Source of the DNA: Siphlonurus alternatus
Lineage: Eukaryota > Arthropoda > Insecta > Ephemeroptera > Siphlonuridae
DNA length: 64,000 bases
Direction of reading: 5' to 3'
Assembly (NCBI GenBank): GCA_949825025.1
Contig: OX463787.1
Location: 14,319,707-14,383,706, forward strand
Shown: in pieces, positions 23,485 to 38,100 of the stretch
How the letters are laid out: every line of letters starts with the position of its first letter
Numbering within the stretch: the stretch's first letter is position 1
Made by a program: the position numbers and the translations under genes
The notes under the pieces: generated by a model
Seen by the model: the letters and a program-made list of their open reading frames with translations, nothing else
What the model was told of the DNA's origin: nothing
Database searches by the model: none

Positions 23485-23622
23485 TTTTGCCGACTACCTA
23501 CATAATCATACACTAGTTCCATAGATATAACAGTAACATACAGTCTTGTCTAAAAGAAAGTAGCAAACTATTCTTTTTGAACCAAGTAAAGGTGACTTGA
23601 TAACTTACATCACTCGTTAGGT

Positions 23623-24562
23623 TCACTGGCTCTCGGTCTGCGTTGAGGGAGGGGGAGGGGCTACCCCAGGTGATGTGGCTTGACCTTGTTCAGGGTCAAA
23701 GTGAGACAGGGTCCTCAGAGCCTCCGCTAGTTGTTGAGGATTCAGTCGCTGAGCCATTTGAACCACCGCGTCTAACGCTACCTCCGGACAGTCCTGTCAA
23801 ACGTGGAGGAAAATGAAACGTTAGTTCAGGAACATTATCTCAGTTTTTTATTACATGTATAAAATTTCATTTTATTAATTTCTGATGTATTTTTTAAATT
23901 GTCCCTCGTCCGGAATAATGAGCTATCTGCTTACCATGATCATGTTGCAATAATGAGCTGTCTGCTATTTTAGGTAAGTGCAATTATGAACTGTAAATCA
24001 GTATAAAATAAAGCTCAGAATTGTGCTCCCCTGAAATAGCAGACAGCTCATTATTGCAACATGATCATGGTAGACAGATAGCTCATTATTCCGGATAAGG
24101 GACGAAATGTGAGACAATTATTAACTATTAACTATTTTAACTATTTTTTTTTATGTGGCTTCAACATTAATGGTAAAAACTGAATATTTTATTTAGAAAT
24201 AATTTCTAGATGTTGTAATTTTTGTACTATTTCTACCATTCATTTAAAATAATTTCTAAAGTTGGGTAAATATCAGAGAAGCACAAATTTTTATGTTTAA
24301 ACATAATTTAGGAGGCAACAAAATCTAATAAAAAAATTAATTGTGTTTTAAAATTATTAAAGCATCTAAAATTATGATATCACTATTTTTTTTATGGAGT
24401 TTGTGAATTGCAGCATTTTCAAATGTGCATTATTTAGGCTACGTTTTTATTACAAAATCAGATATCTGAATTTCCAAATATCGTTTTTTTATTAAAATAT
24501 TTTGTGACGTCACGTGTACTACGTGATCAATATCTGGAAGATATCTCAAATAGTGAGAAAAA

Positions 24563-24597
<35 letters not shown>

Positions 24598-25060
24598 GTA
24601 ACCTTTAAAGTGTATTTATTATTGACCATGCTTTTTTTCGAAGTCAGAGTTAAAAATATTTAAAATATGTTGCCAGGAGGGGCAAACTTCTTACCAATAT
24701 TTTTTTTAAATTTCCTTAAGTCTGCAAAATATTTCAAAATACAACCTGTTAACTTCAAACATAATAACATTATTTTGACGTTGCCACTCACCTCAAGCGC
24801 CGCAGTGACTCTCCTGATGACAGCGTCTCTCTTGACACATTTGATGTTCTCCTGCAGGATGGAGTTGCGGGAGTTCTCGTCCATCTGCTTCGACAGCCAC
24901 GCAACCATCTGCTCATTGTTGTCCCACAAGTAGCCCTGCAACAATGACATTGTTGTTAATGTACAGGCAAGCAGGGAGGAAGTGAGGAAGAGGCAGAGGC
25001 GCAAATATTGATGAAAAACAATAAAAAATTAATTCAAGGAAAATGAATAGATAAATTTAA

Positions 25061-25103
<43 letters not shown>

Positions 25104-26130
25104 ACAAACAAATAAACACACCTCTGTCTGTCCGCGGTCCTCCACGAACCACCTCCGCAGCATGGCATCCACTTGTCCAGGCCCGAGGTCCGGCTGCACG
25201 GACTCCAGCTGTGTCTTCACTTGCTCCTCCAGCAGCAGACGTCGCATGCGCCAGTACAGCAGCTTGCGCGACGACCGCCACGGGATTATGTCCTGCAAAT
25301 CAACGAGGGGGAGAATTATTGCTAAGGACCGATGTCGTAAATAGTATTTGGTACTGTGATAAAATTATCATTTGTCATGCTGCCTGATTTTCTTACTAAT
25401 AAAGAGTACAGTAATCTTTTCAATTTTAATTAACGATTTTAAATAATAGAAGCTAATCAGAAAAAAAAAACAGTAAATAAAAAAAATCTTCATTTCAAAG
25501 GAAAATTTGCAATACATATATTGGGAGGTCGTTTTAAAACCAAATATAAATTCCTTTATGACAACCCAAAATTAGGAAAATAATGATGGGACTAGGCTAT
25601 TTAGATTACGGTATTTCAGATTTTGGAAAAGAAAAAAAAAAAAAAAAAAACTCGGAAGATCGAAGCACTAAAACAATCAGCTGCTGATTCCTTTAATGTG
25701 ATGACCTGATGACCTACAGTTAATTAATGTTCTTAGCCAGTTGATATTATTATTTACTTGTCATACCATTAATTTAAACTTAATTTAGATTCAATGACCC
25801 ACCAAGATGATAAAACCAATTTATTTTCTATTCTAACTGGCTGCTAACTGACCTGGATGACCCCCTTCTCGTGCATCCTCTCTGGTAAGTCGTGGAGGTC
25901 TGCGAAGTGCACGGCCACCTGGTGGTACATTGGCAGCAGGAACTTCTCTCTCTCCGTCTGCTTGGCGACGAGCTCAGGGTCGCTCGTTAGGGCCTGTTGG
26001 TCCTTCAGGGAGAGGAGTGTCGGGTCCAGGCGACGCATTGTCTTCAGAAGGTCTTTCTCACGGAACCTGGTGACATTGACAGGGATATTAGGATATTTTA
26101 ATGCTGAGATTGCAGTAAAATTATCGTTCT

Positions 26131-26163
<33 letters not shown>

Positions 26164-26186
26164 CAGAACTATGTGGGAAAAAATAA

Positions 26187-26217
<31 letters not shown>

Positions 26218-27139
26218 AATGCTACCCACAATCCATTACAGCATTCACCTAGTTGTGACTGAGAGAACCGTGAAAACCTCAGTCAGGATGGTCAACAATT
26301 GATGACCCGCTTTAAAATGTTACTTAACTATCCAACTTCCCCTCCTCCCCTCCTCCCCAGCCTGATATTAATTATTAATATATTAATATCATCATCTAAG
26401 AATTTAAAATACATTTCAGATATGATAAAATGATAGGAATATGACCCTTAAGGGCATTGGGTGTAGCACCGGTAGTTGGCAACACTGACGTATCTTCACC
26501 ATGTTAATTTTTGATCATTGCTCCTCGGAGTAATTTTTATGCTAGAGCTAAGCTGATTGCTGTAGTATCAAGATAATTAGTAGCCCAAGTGCACAATTTG
26601 GCTAAATAAAGCCTGATTTAAAGAAAAGTATTTTTTAGTAATTTTTTAAATTTAAGTGCATTTTTCTAAAATATAAAAAAAATACTTTTCTTTAAATCAG
26701 GCTTTATTTAGCCAAATTGTGCACTTGGGCTAATAATTATCTTGATACTACAGCAATCAGCTTAGCTCTAGCATAAAAATTACTCCGAGGGGCAATGATA
26801 AAAAATTAACATGGTGAAGATACGTCAGTGTTGCCAACTACCGGTGCTACATTCAATGCCCTTAAATAAGAGTACAATAATTATGCTAGATATTAAAGAT
26901 TTTATTATTTATCTGAATTGCATTCTGAGATGACGATATCATGAAAATTAAAAATATTGATTTATTGTTTTCTTGGCAATGCTTTCTTGACTATAACCTA
27001 ACTGATAGTCTGTTATGAATAAATATAAAGAGGTAAAACAAAGGTAAGGCCTGATTTAGAGCTCACTAAATTCTGACATGGAAAAATGGAAAATTGAGCC
27101 TAAAATCGGGCCTTAAGCCTTTGTGAATGCCCCTTATAA

Positions 27140-27182
<43 letters not shown>

Positions 27183-30100
27183 ATATAATTATCTCACCTG
27201 ATCTCGACGACCCCCTCTGGCTCCAGGACTCCCCCCCTGCTGTCAGGGTCTGCATACATCTCCATGTGGCGGGGGTTGATGCTGGGGTCTACAACGGCCC
27301 AGGCTCCGCCACGCAGCTCTCCGTTGGGTGGAATGTACACGATGATCGGCTGGGTGTACTGGCGCAGTCCGTCGACAATATAGGCTCCAAACTTTACTAC
27401 CTGCTCGTACATATCTGCAACAATAAGCTTGGGTTGTTAGTGAAATTTAATATATGCAACGTTTGTAAACTAAATCATGAAATGGTTGATTTTGATCATG
27501 ATAATGAAAATATATTAATAAGGTGGTTCAAACATCAAGATATTAATTAAATATGTTACTAAAGTAGTAGCTTTTTAAAATTGTTGAATTTCAAGTTAAT
27601 TTTTACAATACAGTATATTGCAATTAAAAAAAATGTGTCCAAATAATTTTGAACCTAATAACCTTGCTAATAACTTAAAAATAAGTAATAAAAGCTTAAT
27701 AATCTCAATGACGACAATACAGCAGCCTATTTCCAGGTCGTCTTACCCTTCATTCCTCCTGAGAATCCTCTCCAGTTAGCAAAGATGATGAGTGGCAGTT
27801 CCTCGTGACTGAAGTCCTGGATGGCCTGCGCCGTCTTGTAGGCCGAGTCAGGGAACCACACCTGGCCGGCCTGCGATATCGTCTGGAACACATAGAAAAG
27901 ATTTGTAGAGAAGTGTCACTTTGAAATGAAAATAACTGATATAATCAGGGTCAAATGGGTGTGCACACAGCATGCATGTAAAGTCAATTAATATGTTTCA
28001 TCCCAAAATAATATTTGAGTGATTGATATACAGTAATAGTGCTCTTAAAAAGATGGATTTTGCTAATTAAAAATAATTGAAATTTTGTACTTTATTTGCT
28101 TTTATTTCTTTTTAAGAATAAAACAACTATTTTGCAGTATACTTTAAGCAACTATAACTTGTAGTAATTTTATCATAAAGTGTTGTAAAATATAATTTTA
28201 AATATTTTATTACAGCTTAATATTTTGACTAATGCCAATTCCTATTTTTAAGGAATTTTGAAAATTTATTTTTAATAATTTCATTTAAATTTAAGAATTC
28301 AGGAGTACTTTGCTTAATTAGGTCAATGTTAACAATAAATTGAAAGCATATACATCTTTATTCCATCTTAGTCTATTAATTTTGAAGCCACGATTTCAAC
28401 ACAAAATCTAAACACCCTCCCCTCACCTTTGCTTCAGAGTCGAGGTTGGCAGGGTCCGCGGGCATGTTGAGTTCCACGGTCCTCGTCTCTACGGCGATGA
28501 CTCCCACCGGAATTCCTCCGAGCCTCGCACGACCACACACCACCGTCTGTGCCCACGGCTGTAGGACCTCCCGGAAGGAACCTTTGTCGAAGAAACCGCT
28601 CTCCCACTCACTCAGGTTGGCTGGAATTGCATGAAGAGAATTGTTAGCTTTCTTTGAGAGTATGTAATTTTTTATTAGCTTTTGATATAATTTGTGATAT
28701 CAGAATTGAAAATAGGAACTTGCAAACTTGTAAATTTAATGGCAATTTGAATATACAATATCTCTCTTCTTATTTGGTTAACAGTCCCATGTCACAAGCC
28801 TTGGAATTTAAGACAGTATTATGTATTATTTTCGTGTTAAATTATTGACAAGATTTGGAAAATTCAGTTTGTAATTAAATAAACTCAATAAATTATTGGG
28901 ATTTGATTTGGGTTGCACACAAAAATTTTGCGCTAGGAATGTAACATCTAATAATAATAAATATAGCAATTTATTTTCATATTTTCTACGAGAAGTAAAA
29001 TTTCCCCTGTTTAATATAAACTATGACAGTCACTCACTTGGGCTGGGACGTCCACTGAGCATCCACCGTGGGTCGTAGGGCGTCTTGGTGGGCATGTAGC
29101 CAACCTCCCTGTCCACCGGGTCTACGGGGATCGTGATCGGCAGCAGCGCACCCTTTTTCTGGAGGGGCAAGAGTTGGTTAACATTACAGAGTCAAATGTA
29201 TTTCTACAACTGAGGGAAATTTTTCCCGAGATCTGTGCAGCTAGGGTTTAAAGAATGCATTGTAAAAAGTACTTGATTAAAACAAACCAGCTAAAATAAA
29301 GCTGGAATCTACAAATAAAACAGCTTGTAAACAATAAAAACACATGATCATAAGCAAAGAACAGAAATGAAAGAAAATAAAGTAATTTTTGAATAAAAAT
29401 AAATTACAGGTGAAGTAATTACAGTAAAAACTCGTTATTACAAAACTTGTTGTTAGGTAAAACTCAATTTAGAGTACAGGAGACCGCGGTCTCATAAAAA
29501 ATAATTAGCATTGCAGGTATAGGAAAAACTTGATATAAGATACAGTAATACTTGATATAAGGTAAACCTAATTTTATGGGTCCCTTGACTTTACAAAATA
29601 ACAAGTTTTTACTGTATCAATAAGCGTGCTCACCTCTGGAATGTATGAAAGCCACTGCAGGATGGTGTAAACTCCGTCGAGGTCTCCCTTGGCAGTGACG
29701 TGGGACACTCCGTTGTTGTACATGATCTGCACGCCGCCCAGCTGGTTGTTGCTGGCGTACACCTCGCGACCAAGCAGCTGTCACGACAAATAATAAATTA
29801 GATAAGACATGTTGAAAATAAGAGTAATCACATTAGAAGTATAAAATTGATTTTACAGTATTTATAAAATAAAGGTCACATTTTTAGCAGGAAGAAAAAT
29901 ACAAGAAAAGTTGGTGCATTAAATTTGAACTCTACATTTTCACTCCAATAACTCTTGTCTACTGTAAAGATGAAGATATCGTTAATTAATCATCAAATTA
30001 TAAATCAAATTAATTGAATTCTTCTATGCAGAGAAGTTGTACATAAACAAACTGTACTTGCAAATACAGTAGTAATCTTTTAACCCACAATTCATTTTCG

Positions 30101-33100
30101 TTCTTAATATCTTAATGAACTTTTTTTTTCTTTTAACTTTTGCTATGTACTAAACTCAGAAATGAGACAATAAAAAAAAAATAAATAAAAATAAAATGCA
30201 AAGTGCCCACATTAATTTTTTTCCCCTGACCTACCAGTATCAGAATTCATTATTGCTTTTTGATTGACTATACAATATAAGCAAGTCAACAATTTTAAAC
30301 TCAAGACTTAACGTTGATCATCCATATTTATACATAAATAACAACTTGGATCACTATGCACAACAAAGTATATACATATCACAGATCACAAAATAATTTA
30401 TAAATCCTGCCACTACAGATCAAATAATACAATGTATTGTGAATTTCATTCGAATTTTATCAACTTCTAAAATACTTCAAATATCCAGACCCACCTTGTT
30501 GAGGGCAGAGTACCCGGTCAGAATTATGTGTGAGTTCTCCAGCTGGATGACCCTCTGTCCCAGACGGACGAGGTAGGAGCCGATACCGATGGCACGGCAT
30601 GATACCATGGAGATGGTGACAATGTCCTGGTAGGCTTGGGAGGTCTCTCCCGCGATCATGCCGGCATACCGCAGGTTCTCCACTCCAAGACCGTCCTCCT
30701 TGCCTGGAGAACAGAGAGGGAAGGTTGATTCACAAGCTTGGCTAGAGAAAATTGAAATTGAATTAAATTGAAGAGAAATTGGTGATCCACAGATTGACTT
30801 TGAGGCGTGTGAACTTCATACTGCTGATAAGGTTTTTATTTATAAGTTACTGGATTGTGTGATGTCCTTTACAGTAAACACTATCAAAATACTAGTTTTT
30901 CTATTTTAGCTAGTATTGTATTTAAAATTATTGTTATATAAGAAACAGACAAACATCATATTCAACAAATAAAGAGAGCTTAACTTATAGAACCTACTAA
31001 AAATAATAATAATAATAAAAAAAAATCATTTGTAAAGAAATTGGTTTAGATTCTAAACTACAGTATAAATTTTTAGTACTGTATCATACTTATTTAATTC
31101 ATACAATTCTAAGCCCACTAATCTAAACAACTTTTTATGTGAAACTCACCGATGATGTCCGTGATCTTGTACCTCGCTTCTCCCTCATCATCAATCAAGA
31201 TTGCGTGCACCGAGTTCATGGCGGACACCTTCTTGAAGTCATCGGGAGTCAGGTACAGGTACTTGAAGCCCTGCAACATTAGTTAATGTCTGAATTAGAG
31301 CAAAAACAAGCAGAAACCATTTACTCATCAACATAGTACGTATTTCAGGTGATTTATTTCTGTACTACATACTTGGATAGAGGGCCATCAGTTAGGTATT
31401 GTCAAAATTTTCCAGATTTTTTTAAACCCTCTAACATCCTTAAAATTTGCATGGTGTGATGTCATAGTCATGTAATATTTTTCGTTAAATGTTTGCATGA
31501 CTATGATTCACAGTATTCTACAGCTCAATTTTAAGGGTTTAAAAAATAATCTGAATAAAATTTCAATTTATAAGTTGGGATATTTTATCTAAATATGCAA
31601 TGGAGTATCAACCTCAATTTTTTTTTTATTGCAGAAATGAATAGAGGGTGCAAAGTTATGCTACCCTAATTTTTTTCAGATCTTTTAGAGCCAAGGAACT
31701 ATTTTTAAAAAATTATTAAAAGTTCTTTTTGTGACGTCAGGCAGCGGCAAGTCCTATCCTTTTCTTAAGGAGAGGCGCCTCGTGACGTCACAAAAATAAC
31801 TTTCAATATTTTTTAAAAATAGTTCCAGGGCTCTAAATCATCTGAAAAAAAAATCAGGGTAGCATAACTTTGCACCCTCTATCCATTTCTGCAATATAAA
31901 AAATTTAGGTACATTAAAATTTTCCATTCTAAAAGTAGAGACTTTTTCTGCGGTAGTAACCTTGTCAGGCTCTTCTGGGTCCTCCCATGCGATCTTGAAG
32001 AGAGGTTTGAGCTCCTCGGCCAGCCCTATCCTGGCCCCTGAGTTTGCAGAGAGGTAGATTCGGGGAATCTTCAGCTTACGAGCCAGCTCCGAGGCCCTAA
32101 GGAACACGAGGTCTTCTTCGGGTCCAAAAGAACCAATTCGGTGAGTGATGTCGTTGGCGATGACAATGATGTTGCGGCCAGTCGGGTATTCGGGGGTGTG
32201 GAGGGTCATTCGCCAAGCCACCATGCCAGCCTGTAAACAAAATGTTCAACATTCGTAAGGTTACATAGTATAGTATTGGAATTATTATTTTTTTTTTAGT
32301 ATTTTTAACATTAATATATTTACCTTGAAGGATTTTTTTTTTATATATATTTCACTTTAAAGAAAAATTTGAAGGAAATTAAATAATAAAATGTATCTCT
32401 CTAAAATTTCTAGCATTACTACTAACAATAATTTATTTTTTTCCACCATTAAATACTTCAACCTGTTCTATAATATAATATAGAGAACAGTATTAATTAA
32501 AGGAGGGGAACAGCTTTAACTTTGATGGTTGCTGCGAGTTTCAACTTTCTCTTGTAGCGTGCTGCCATGAAAATTTGCAGAAGCCTTTCTACTGTGGCAG
32601 TAAGATGAACTTTGTTTTGGAGGGTGTCAGCTTTAACTTCAGGAATAAAACCATAAAAATATCAAAGCTGAATTTGTTTCTTTCTTTTGACATACTAACA
32701 CTACAGACCTGTATTGGTATTTTTTTAATCTCTTGTCTTAAATTAATATATACAACAGAGCAGCTATGGTTCACCTTTCCATATAATAATATAACAGTAC
32801 CCTACAAAATTCTAGCTTCTCGACACACAGACAAAACTAAAGCTCAAAGTTCACTCACGTCATTCTCCCCCGGCAGTCTCTTCTGTTCGGCCATGACGTC
32901 ATCCGGCTGCAGCACCAACTCCACACAGTCTAAAACCTGCGTCGGAGGCTGCAGGTCCTCTGTTTAAAACAAGGTCAATGACTTATTAAAGGACCATGTT
33001 AGAGCATTTATTTTTTGGTATGGTATTTTTTTCATACCCCAGGTAGTAAGTAATGTGGGAGAGATAATAAATTTGGGTGCAATAATGAAGGATGGTGAAG

Positions 33101-35054
33101 ATTTACTGAAACCATTTTTTTTTTTTTTTTAGTTTACATAAATAATAGTTTAATATCAGATTAGTTTTGCATTAAATTCCAAATTTTCCAAATTTTAAAG
33201 GGGATTATTTTAAAGTGACATGATATTCACACACTGGTCACAGTTCATCGCCTCAGAATGCAAATCACATAACTACAAATTTTTTTGATGGAACTTGAAC
33301 CTTATGTTTTAGAGAGATAAGGTTTAAAGTTGCATATTTTTTTTTGTAGTTACCTGATTTGCATTCTGAGGCAACGAATTGTGACTGAATTTAACTGATG
33401 ACTGAGGGAATCATGGAAACTTTAGTTAATATGGTCGGCAATTAATAGAGGATGCCATCAATCACCTCCCGGAAACACAAGTAGGTATTATTTTTAGCAA
33501 TCGCCATGTGGAAAAGTATGGCGGTGTCTGGGATATAACTCATGACCATCTGATTACAAATTTCAAGTGCTAACGATCAAAATATTTAACTACAACTCAC
33601 CTCCTGGTCTCTCCTCGACAAACTCCTTCCACAGTCTCTCGGTCATTTGTCTGAACATGTCAGGGTAGTCGTAGACGTAGGTAGTTCCCGCGCTCTGAGC
33701 CTGGAACCTCTTGGACTGCAGGTAGTCCTTGGTAACGTAGGGGGTGGAGATGGGAAGCCCGTGAAGTACCCCTTGCCGGGGACCGTACGATTCAAATTTG
33801 ATCTGAAACAATGTCATTATAAAATGTAATGGGGGAAAAAAAAGGGGGGAAGGGGGACAAAATATGCTATATTTTAAGTTGTATTTATTTTCATTAATTT
33901 TTAATCTTGCATTACATTAAATTTCAATTGTACGATTTTATTAGTGAAAAGTATTGATTGAGAAATGTTCTAGTAATGTGATTTTCTATTTTTTCTTTCA
34001 TTATTGATTATTTTTTTGATGTACAGTAGTGTTGTTAAGTTAATTATGTATGTTTCTTGTTGATGTTTTGCCCTAATTTAGCAAAATGTTTACATATATA
34101 ATGTATGATGTGATCCATGTTGTATTGCACAACCAGCTGTTCGAAAATTAAAATAAAATAAAAATCACGCTATCAATTTATACCTCCTATTTCTCTCAAT
34201 AGTAAAATAAAAACATGTAATTACAGTACACATTGAAGTTAACACATGAGTAATAATACTTAAATTAATTATAAAAAAAAAAAATTGTTTTATTTAATTA
34301 ATTCAAGCATAATCATACTTTGCCAAAACAGACCAGAAACATATGTCATAAGAGCATTTTTGGGGTTAGAAACCTCCCTATCCCCCCAAAGGTCCCCAAA
34401 TGTACATTGAAGGTGTCACCCCGTATCCGTCTCCCCCACCCCCACCCCCCTTCTCCCTAACGGAACTCAATTCTACAAAATACAAAAAAAAATAATAAAT
34501 AAATAAATAAATAAATAAATAAAAATAGGTGGGCAGTATTAATTAAGGCTCTTTTCCAATCGCATCTTATGACAAAACCCTCATCGAATCCCAAATGACT
34601 TCTTATTTCAATCTCTAAGCACTCACGATGCCAGTCTTGGGGTCTGTGATCTCTTTGTACAGACAGATGTCGAGGTAGTAGCCGCTGTCATTGGCCAGAC
34701 AGAGCCTCACATTGGTCAGCTTGGCCCCGGGGCTTGGACGAATGGTCATCCGCAGCTCAGCCTGAAGGACCCTCAACTTCCAGAGTCGAGGGCCGTAGCG
34801 CAGAACCATGCTGGTGACGCTCTCCTCTATCTGTAGAAATGTGACATGGTTAGAGGAGGGGGGTGGTGTGTGAGTGAAGTTAAATCAACTAATTCTGCTG
34901 GAATTAGTACTTCACATTTTTCTTAGTAAATTATATTTGATAAAAAAAAAAGAAAAAAAAAACATAGTAAAATTGAGCTAAATGGTAAAAAAAATCAAAA
35001 TAAGTAAATTAATTTACAAAGCTGTGGTAAATAAATTTATTAATGAAGGAAAAA

Positions 35055-35121
<67 letters not shown>

Positions 35122-38100
35122 ATACGGATTAAAGAGTTGTTGTTTTTCAACATAAAAAGTTTAGAAAGGGTAAAAAAACACGTCTAATTCCACCACATTC
35201 TCCATTATCGTCTCACCTTGGCAGGGTCCATGATGACGGTGGGTACAAAGTTGAGGAAGATGTGGTTGCAGTCGGTCCTCTTGCTCTCAGGGTGAGAGAA
35301 CGCCACCTCCAACTCGTCCATGGCCTCCAGCAAGACCCTCTCTCCCTCATTCTGAAGGTACTCAAAGCTCGCCTCTTTGGTGATCAGGTCGGAGTGACGG
35401 ATGATGGAGCGGATGAAGAACCGGTAGTCGGTGACGGGTAGGCCCTCGGCAACCTGCGAGAAGAACATATGCGTGCTTCATACCCCGGGTAGTAAGTAAC
35501 GTGGGAGAGATAATAAATTTGGGTACAATGTTATTTTCTTTTTAAAGGACAGTGAAGATGTAGCAAAAGTTTTTTTTTAGTCTAAATGAAATGTGTTAAC
35601 CTCAAGACAGAAAATGATCTGTAATATATCTGTGTCCTGTCTCTAATGGCAAATTAGTAAGTAAATGGCTTGAATGCCATAAGAACATGGGTAATAGAAA
35701 AGAAGAAAGGTTGTATCTTCCAAAGTAAAGTACGAGAAAGGAATGCCAACAATTAATTATTTAATTATTATGAAAAATTGTCTATGCAATATTTACTTTA
35801 GATTTATTTTATTTTGTTTAGAGCTTACAGGTTCAAAATATTGTATGTTCTCATAGATTATCAATTAATTATCTCTTTGCTCACAAGTAAACTTTATAAT
35901 AAGTAATAACAATCAAGCTTGCTGTGGACTGGCCATATTAAACTGCAAAATTTTGTTATCTTTTTCTATGACTCCTCTGAATATAGCATTTATCATCTTT
36001 CGATAATTTATACAGTATTAAATTTTTACAAGTTGTCTATCCTTTTCTTTAATTAAAATAATTTACCCAATAAAGCAGGTTTCAAAATAATAAAAAATAA
36101 GGTGTTTACCCGTTTACACTTCAATAAATACAGATGTTAGCTGTTTTACTTATTCCCCCTAAAGCAAGAATAAATTTATACAAAAATGGCTTTGTTTGTA
36201 GATCTGTTTTAGAGTGGAATCAGCTCCCTCCAAATGTTAAATTAGCTACTGGTAATGAGTTTGCTAATGCTGTGAAAAAATACTATTTATCTATTTAGTA
36301 ATTATTTGTTATTATGTAATAACTTTGACTTAACCTTATTGGTTTAATAATGTGTAGTAATTAATTAATAGGATAACTACCACTTATGTGATATAGTGTT
36401 TTTACGCTTTGTACGTTATCCTCACTCAGTTTTAACCTTTGTTTTGTCTAAATGTATTGGTTGAAATAAATAAATAAATAACTATGTCATTAGTATAGTT
36501 AAAGAGAGAGAGAGAAATATGACATAGGGGAGAATAATAAATGAAGAAAAATATCTATTATAGTAATAAAAGCTAGATAAAAGTACATAGATGAAAAATA
36601 AAAACATTGGTACAATACAGATGAAATTATAAAAAATGAATGAATACTAAAATATACATTACATCTACCTTAGCTTTCCCAAGATACAAATGCATCTTTT
36701 GGTTAGCAGTAGGTAATGCTTCAAGTTCGTAGTTTCTCATTCTATTCAACTCTAGCTGAAACGCCAGTGCAGGTTCGAGGTGACGGTATATCCGGTCCTC
36801 GCGGTATCCATCTCGGTGTCTGAACGTGAAGAACTTAGGGAAGTGTTGACGAACCAGGACCAGGAACGTGATGCGACGGATGCTGCGTTGTGCCAGCTCT
36901 TCTTGGTGATTTGCACAGAACATGGCTAGTTTACGAGCCATTGCGTTGTCGTCTAAGTCTTTTGATGCTTGTTTTATGGCTACGTTTAGTATGTGGATTG
37001 GCTCTCTTAGCTGAGGACATAGAAAAAAAAAAAAAGAGATTAGCTCTTTTTCTTATCTTCATTTTTTACAACATTTTTTTTTTTAAATGTTGCTCTTCAA
37101 TATACGTATTTAATTAAAACATTGTTATTATTTGCCTGTAAATAAAACCTTTTTAGTCTTTTTACCTTAAACTACTGTACAGGTCCCTACTAAAAAAAAA
37201 AAAAAAAAATAAAAATAAATAAATAAATATAGCATTTAACATTTAATTTATATGGTGTTTTGTTTAAAATTTTGAAAGCATCATTTCAGTTGTAATAAAA
37301 TGCCAAAACATATTAAGACATACCATATTCACAAAGAACATAGAAATTTTTAGTATCAACATTGTATACTATATTTCTGTATAAATTAAACCAAATTTGG
37401 TATTAACAATTTCATGGCTAAAGTAGATGCCAAGTTTGTGTGTAAATAGTCCCTATAAATAAAAATAAAAACAAAGTAGAAAGTAAAAACAGCAATTTTT
37501 TTTTATAAAAATTCAAATCTACTGTCAATTGACTTTAATTTCAATTACCAAAAACCGTGAGAAAAAATAAAAAAATCAAAATCCCTGACGAGCATTGACC
37601 TCAAGCTGACCTCCCTCACCTTATCCTCGATCCCCAGTCTGTCCGCCAGGATGTGTTCTCCGAAGGAGGTGCTGATGTTGATGGAGGTGGACAGTCTGCT
37701 CTCCGAGTTCTCCACGGAGTCAAGGACGCCCGGGGAGAGGCAGCGGCCTCCAGCCATGTCGTCCAGGACGTCCAGGAGCTCGTCAGAGAACTTCTCGAAC
37801 TCCTCGAGGGTGGAGAAGGCTGCGATCACGCCGGTACGTTGGCAGTTCTCAAAGTCAAGAGGAAGTTCGGGGACGTCTTCGGGACCTCCGATACGATTGT
37901 GTGGAATTCTGGGGGTGGGAGAAGAGGGGAGGTTATTAATTTATTCTTAAACTTACATGGGTGAATCCTGAAAAAATACGTTTACTAATATGGAATAAAT
38001 AATCATGTACAAAAATAGAGCAATATAATTATGGAAAAATAAATAAAATTCTGTTGTAAATAAATAAATGAATAAATGAATGAATAAAGAAATAAATTAA

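Larger units (their letters stand above)
23623..32959 (-). other. ACC: ACC carboxyltransferase domain exons
   Basis: Exons 32959-32859, 32230-31961, 31270-31150, 30703-30495, 29777-29634, 29158-29038, 28620-28427, 27882-27747, 27414-27198, 26066-25853, 25292-25122, 24935-24792 and 23793-23623. Transfers CO2 from carboxybiotin to acetyl-CoA. Landmarks: [111 protein letters not shown] and [10 protein letters not shown]. The last exon adds a Pro-rich tail ending QTESQ. The donor at 31960 is GTTACT and the one at 25121 is GTGTGT; both are fixed by protein continuity. Confidence 0.96.

Noticed and set aside
25029..25104. Hydrophobic Ile/Leu/Phe/Tyr repeats at the ends of some frames near 25.1 and 48.1 kb
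   Set aside because: Translations of (TTTA)n arrays, not membrane proteins.
31838..32224. Continuous minus frame running from an ACC exon into the family A MITE
   Set aside because: The protein matches ACC only to 31961, where a GTTACT donor joins the next exon in phase; the rest is intron read-through into the transposon.
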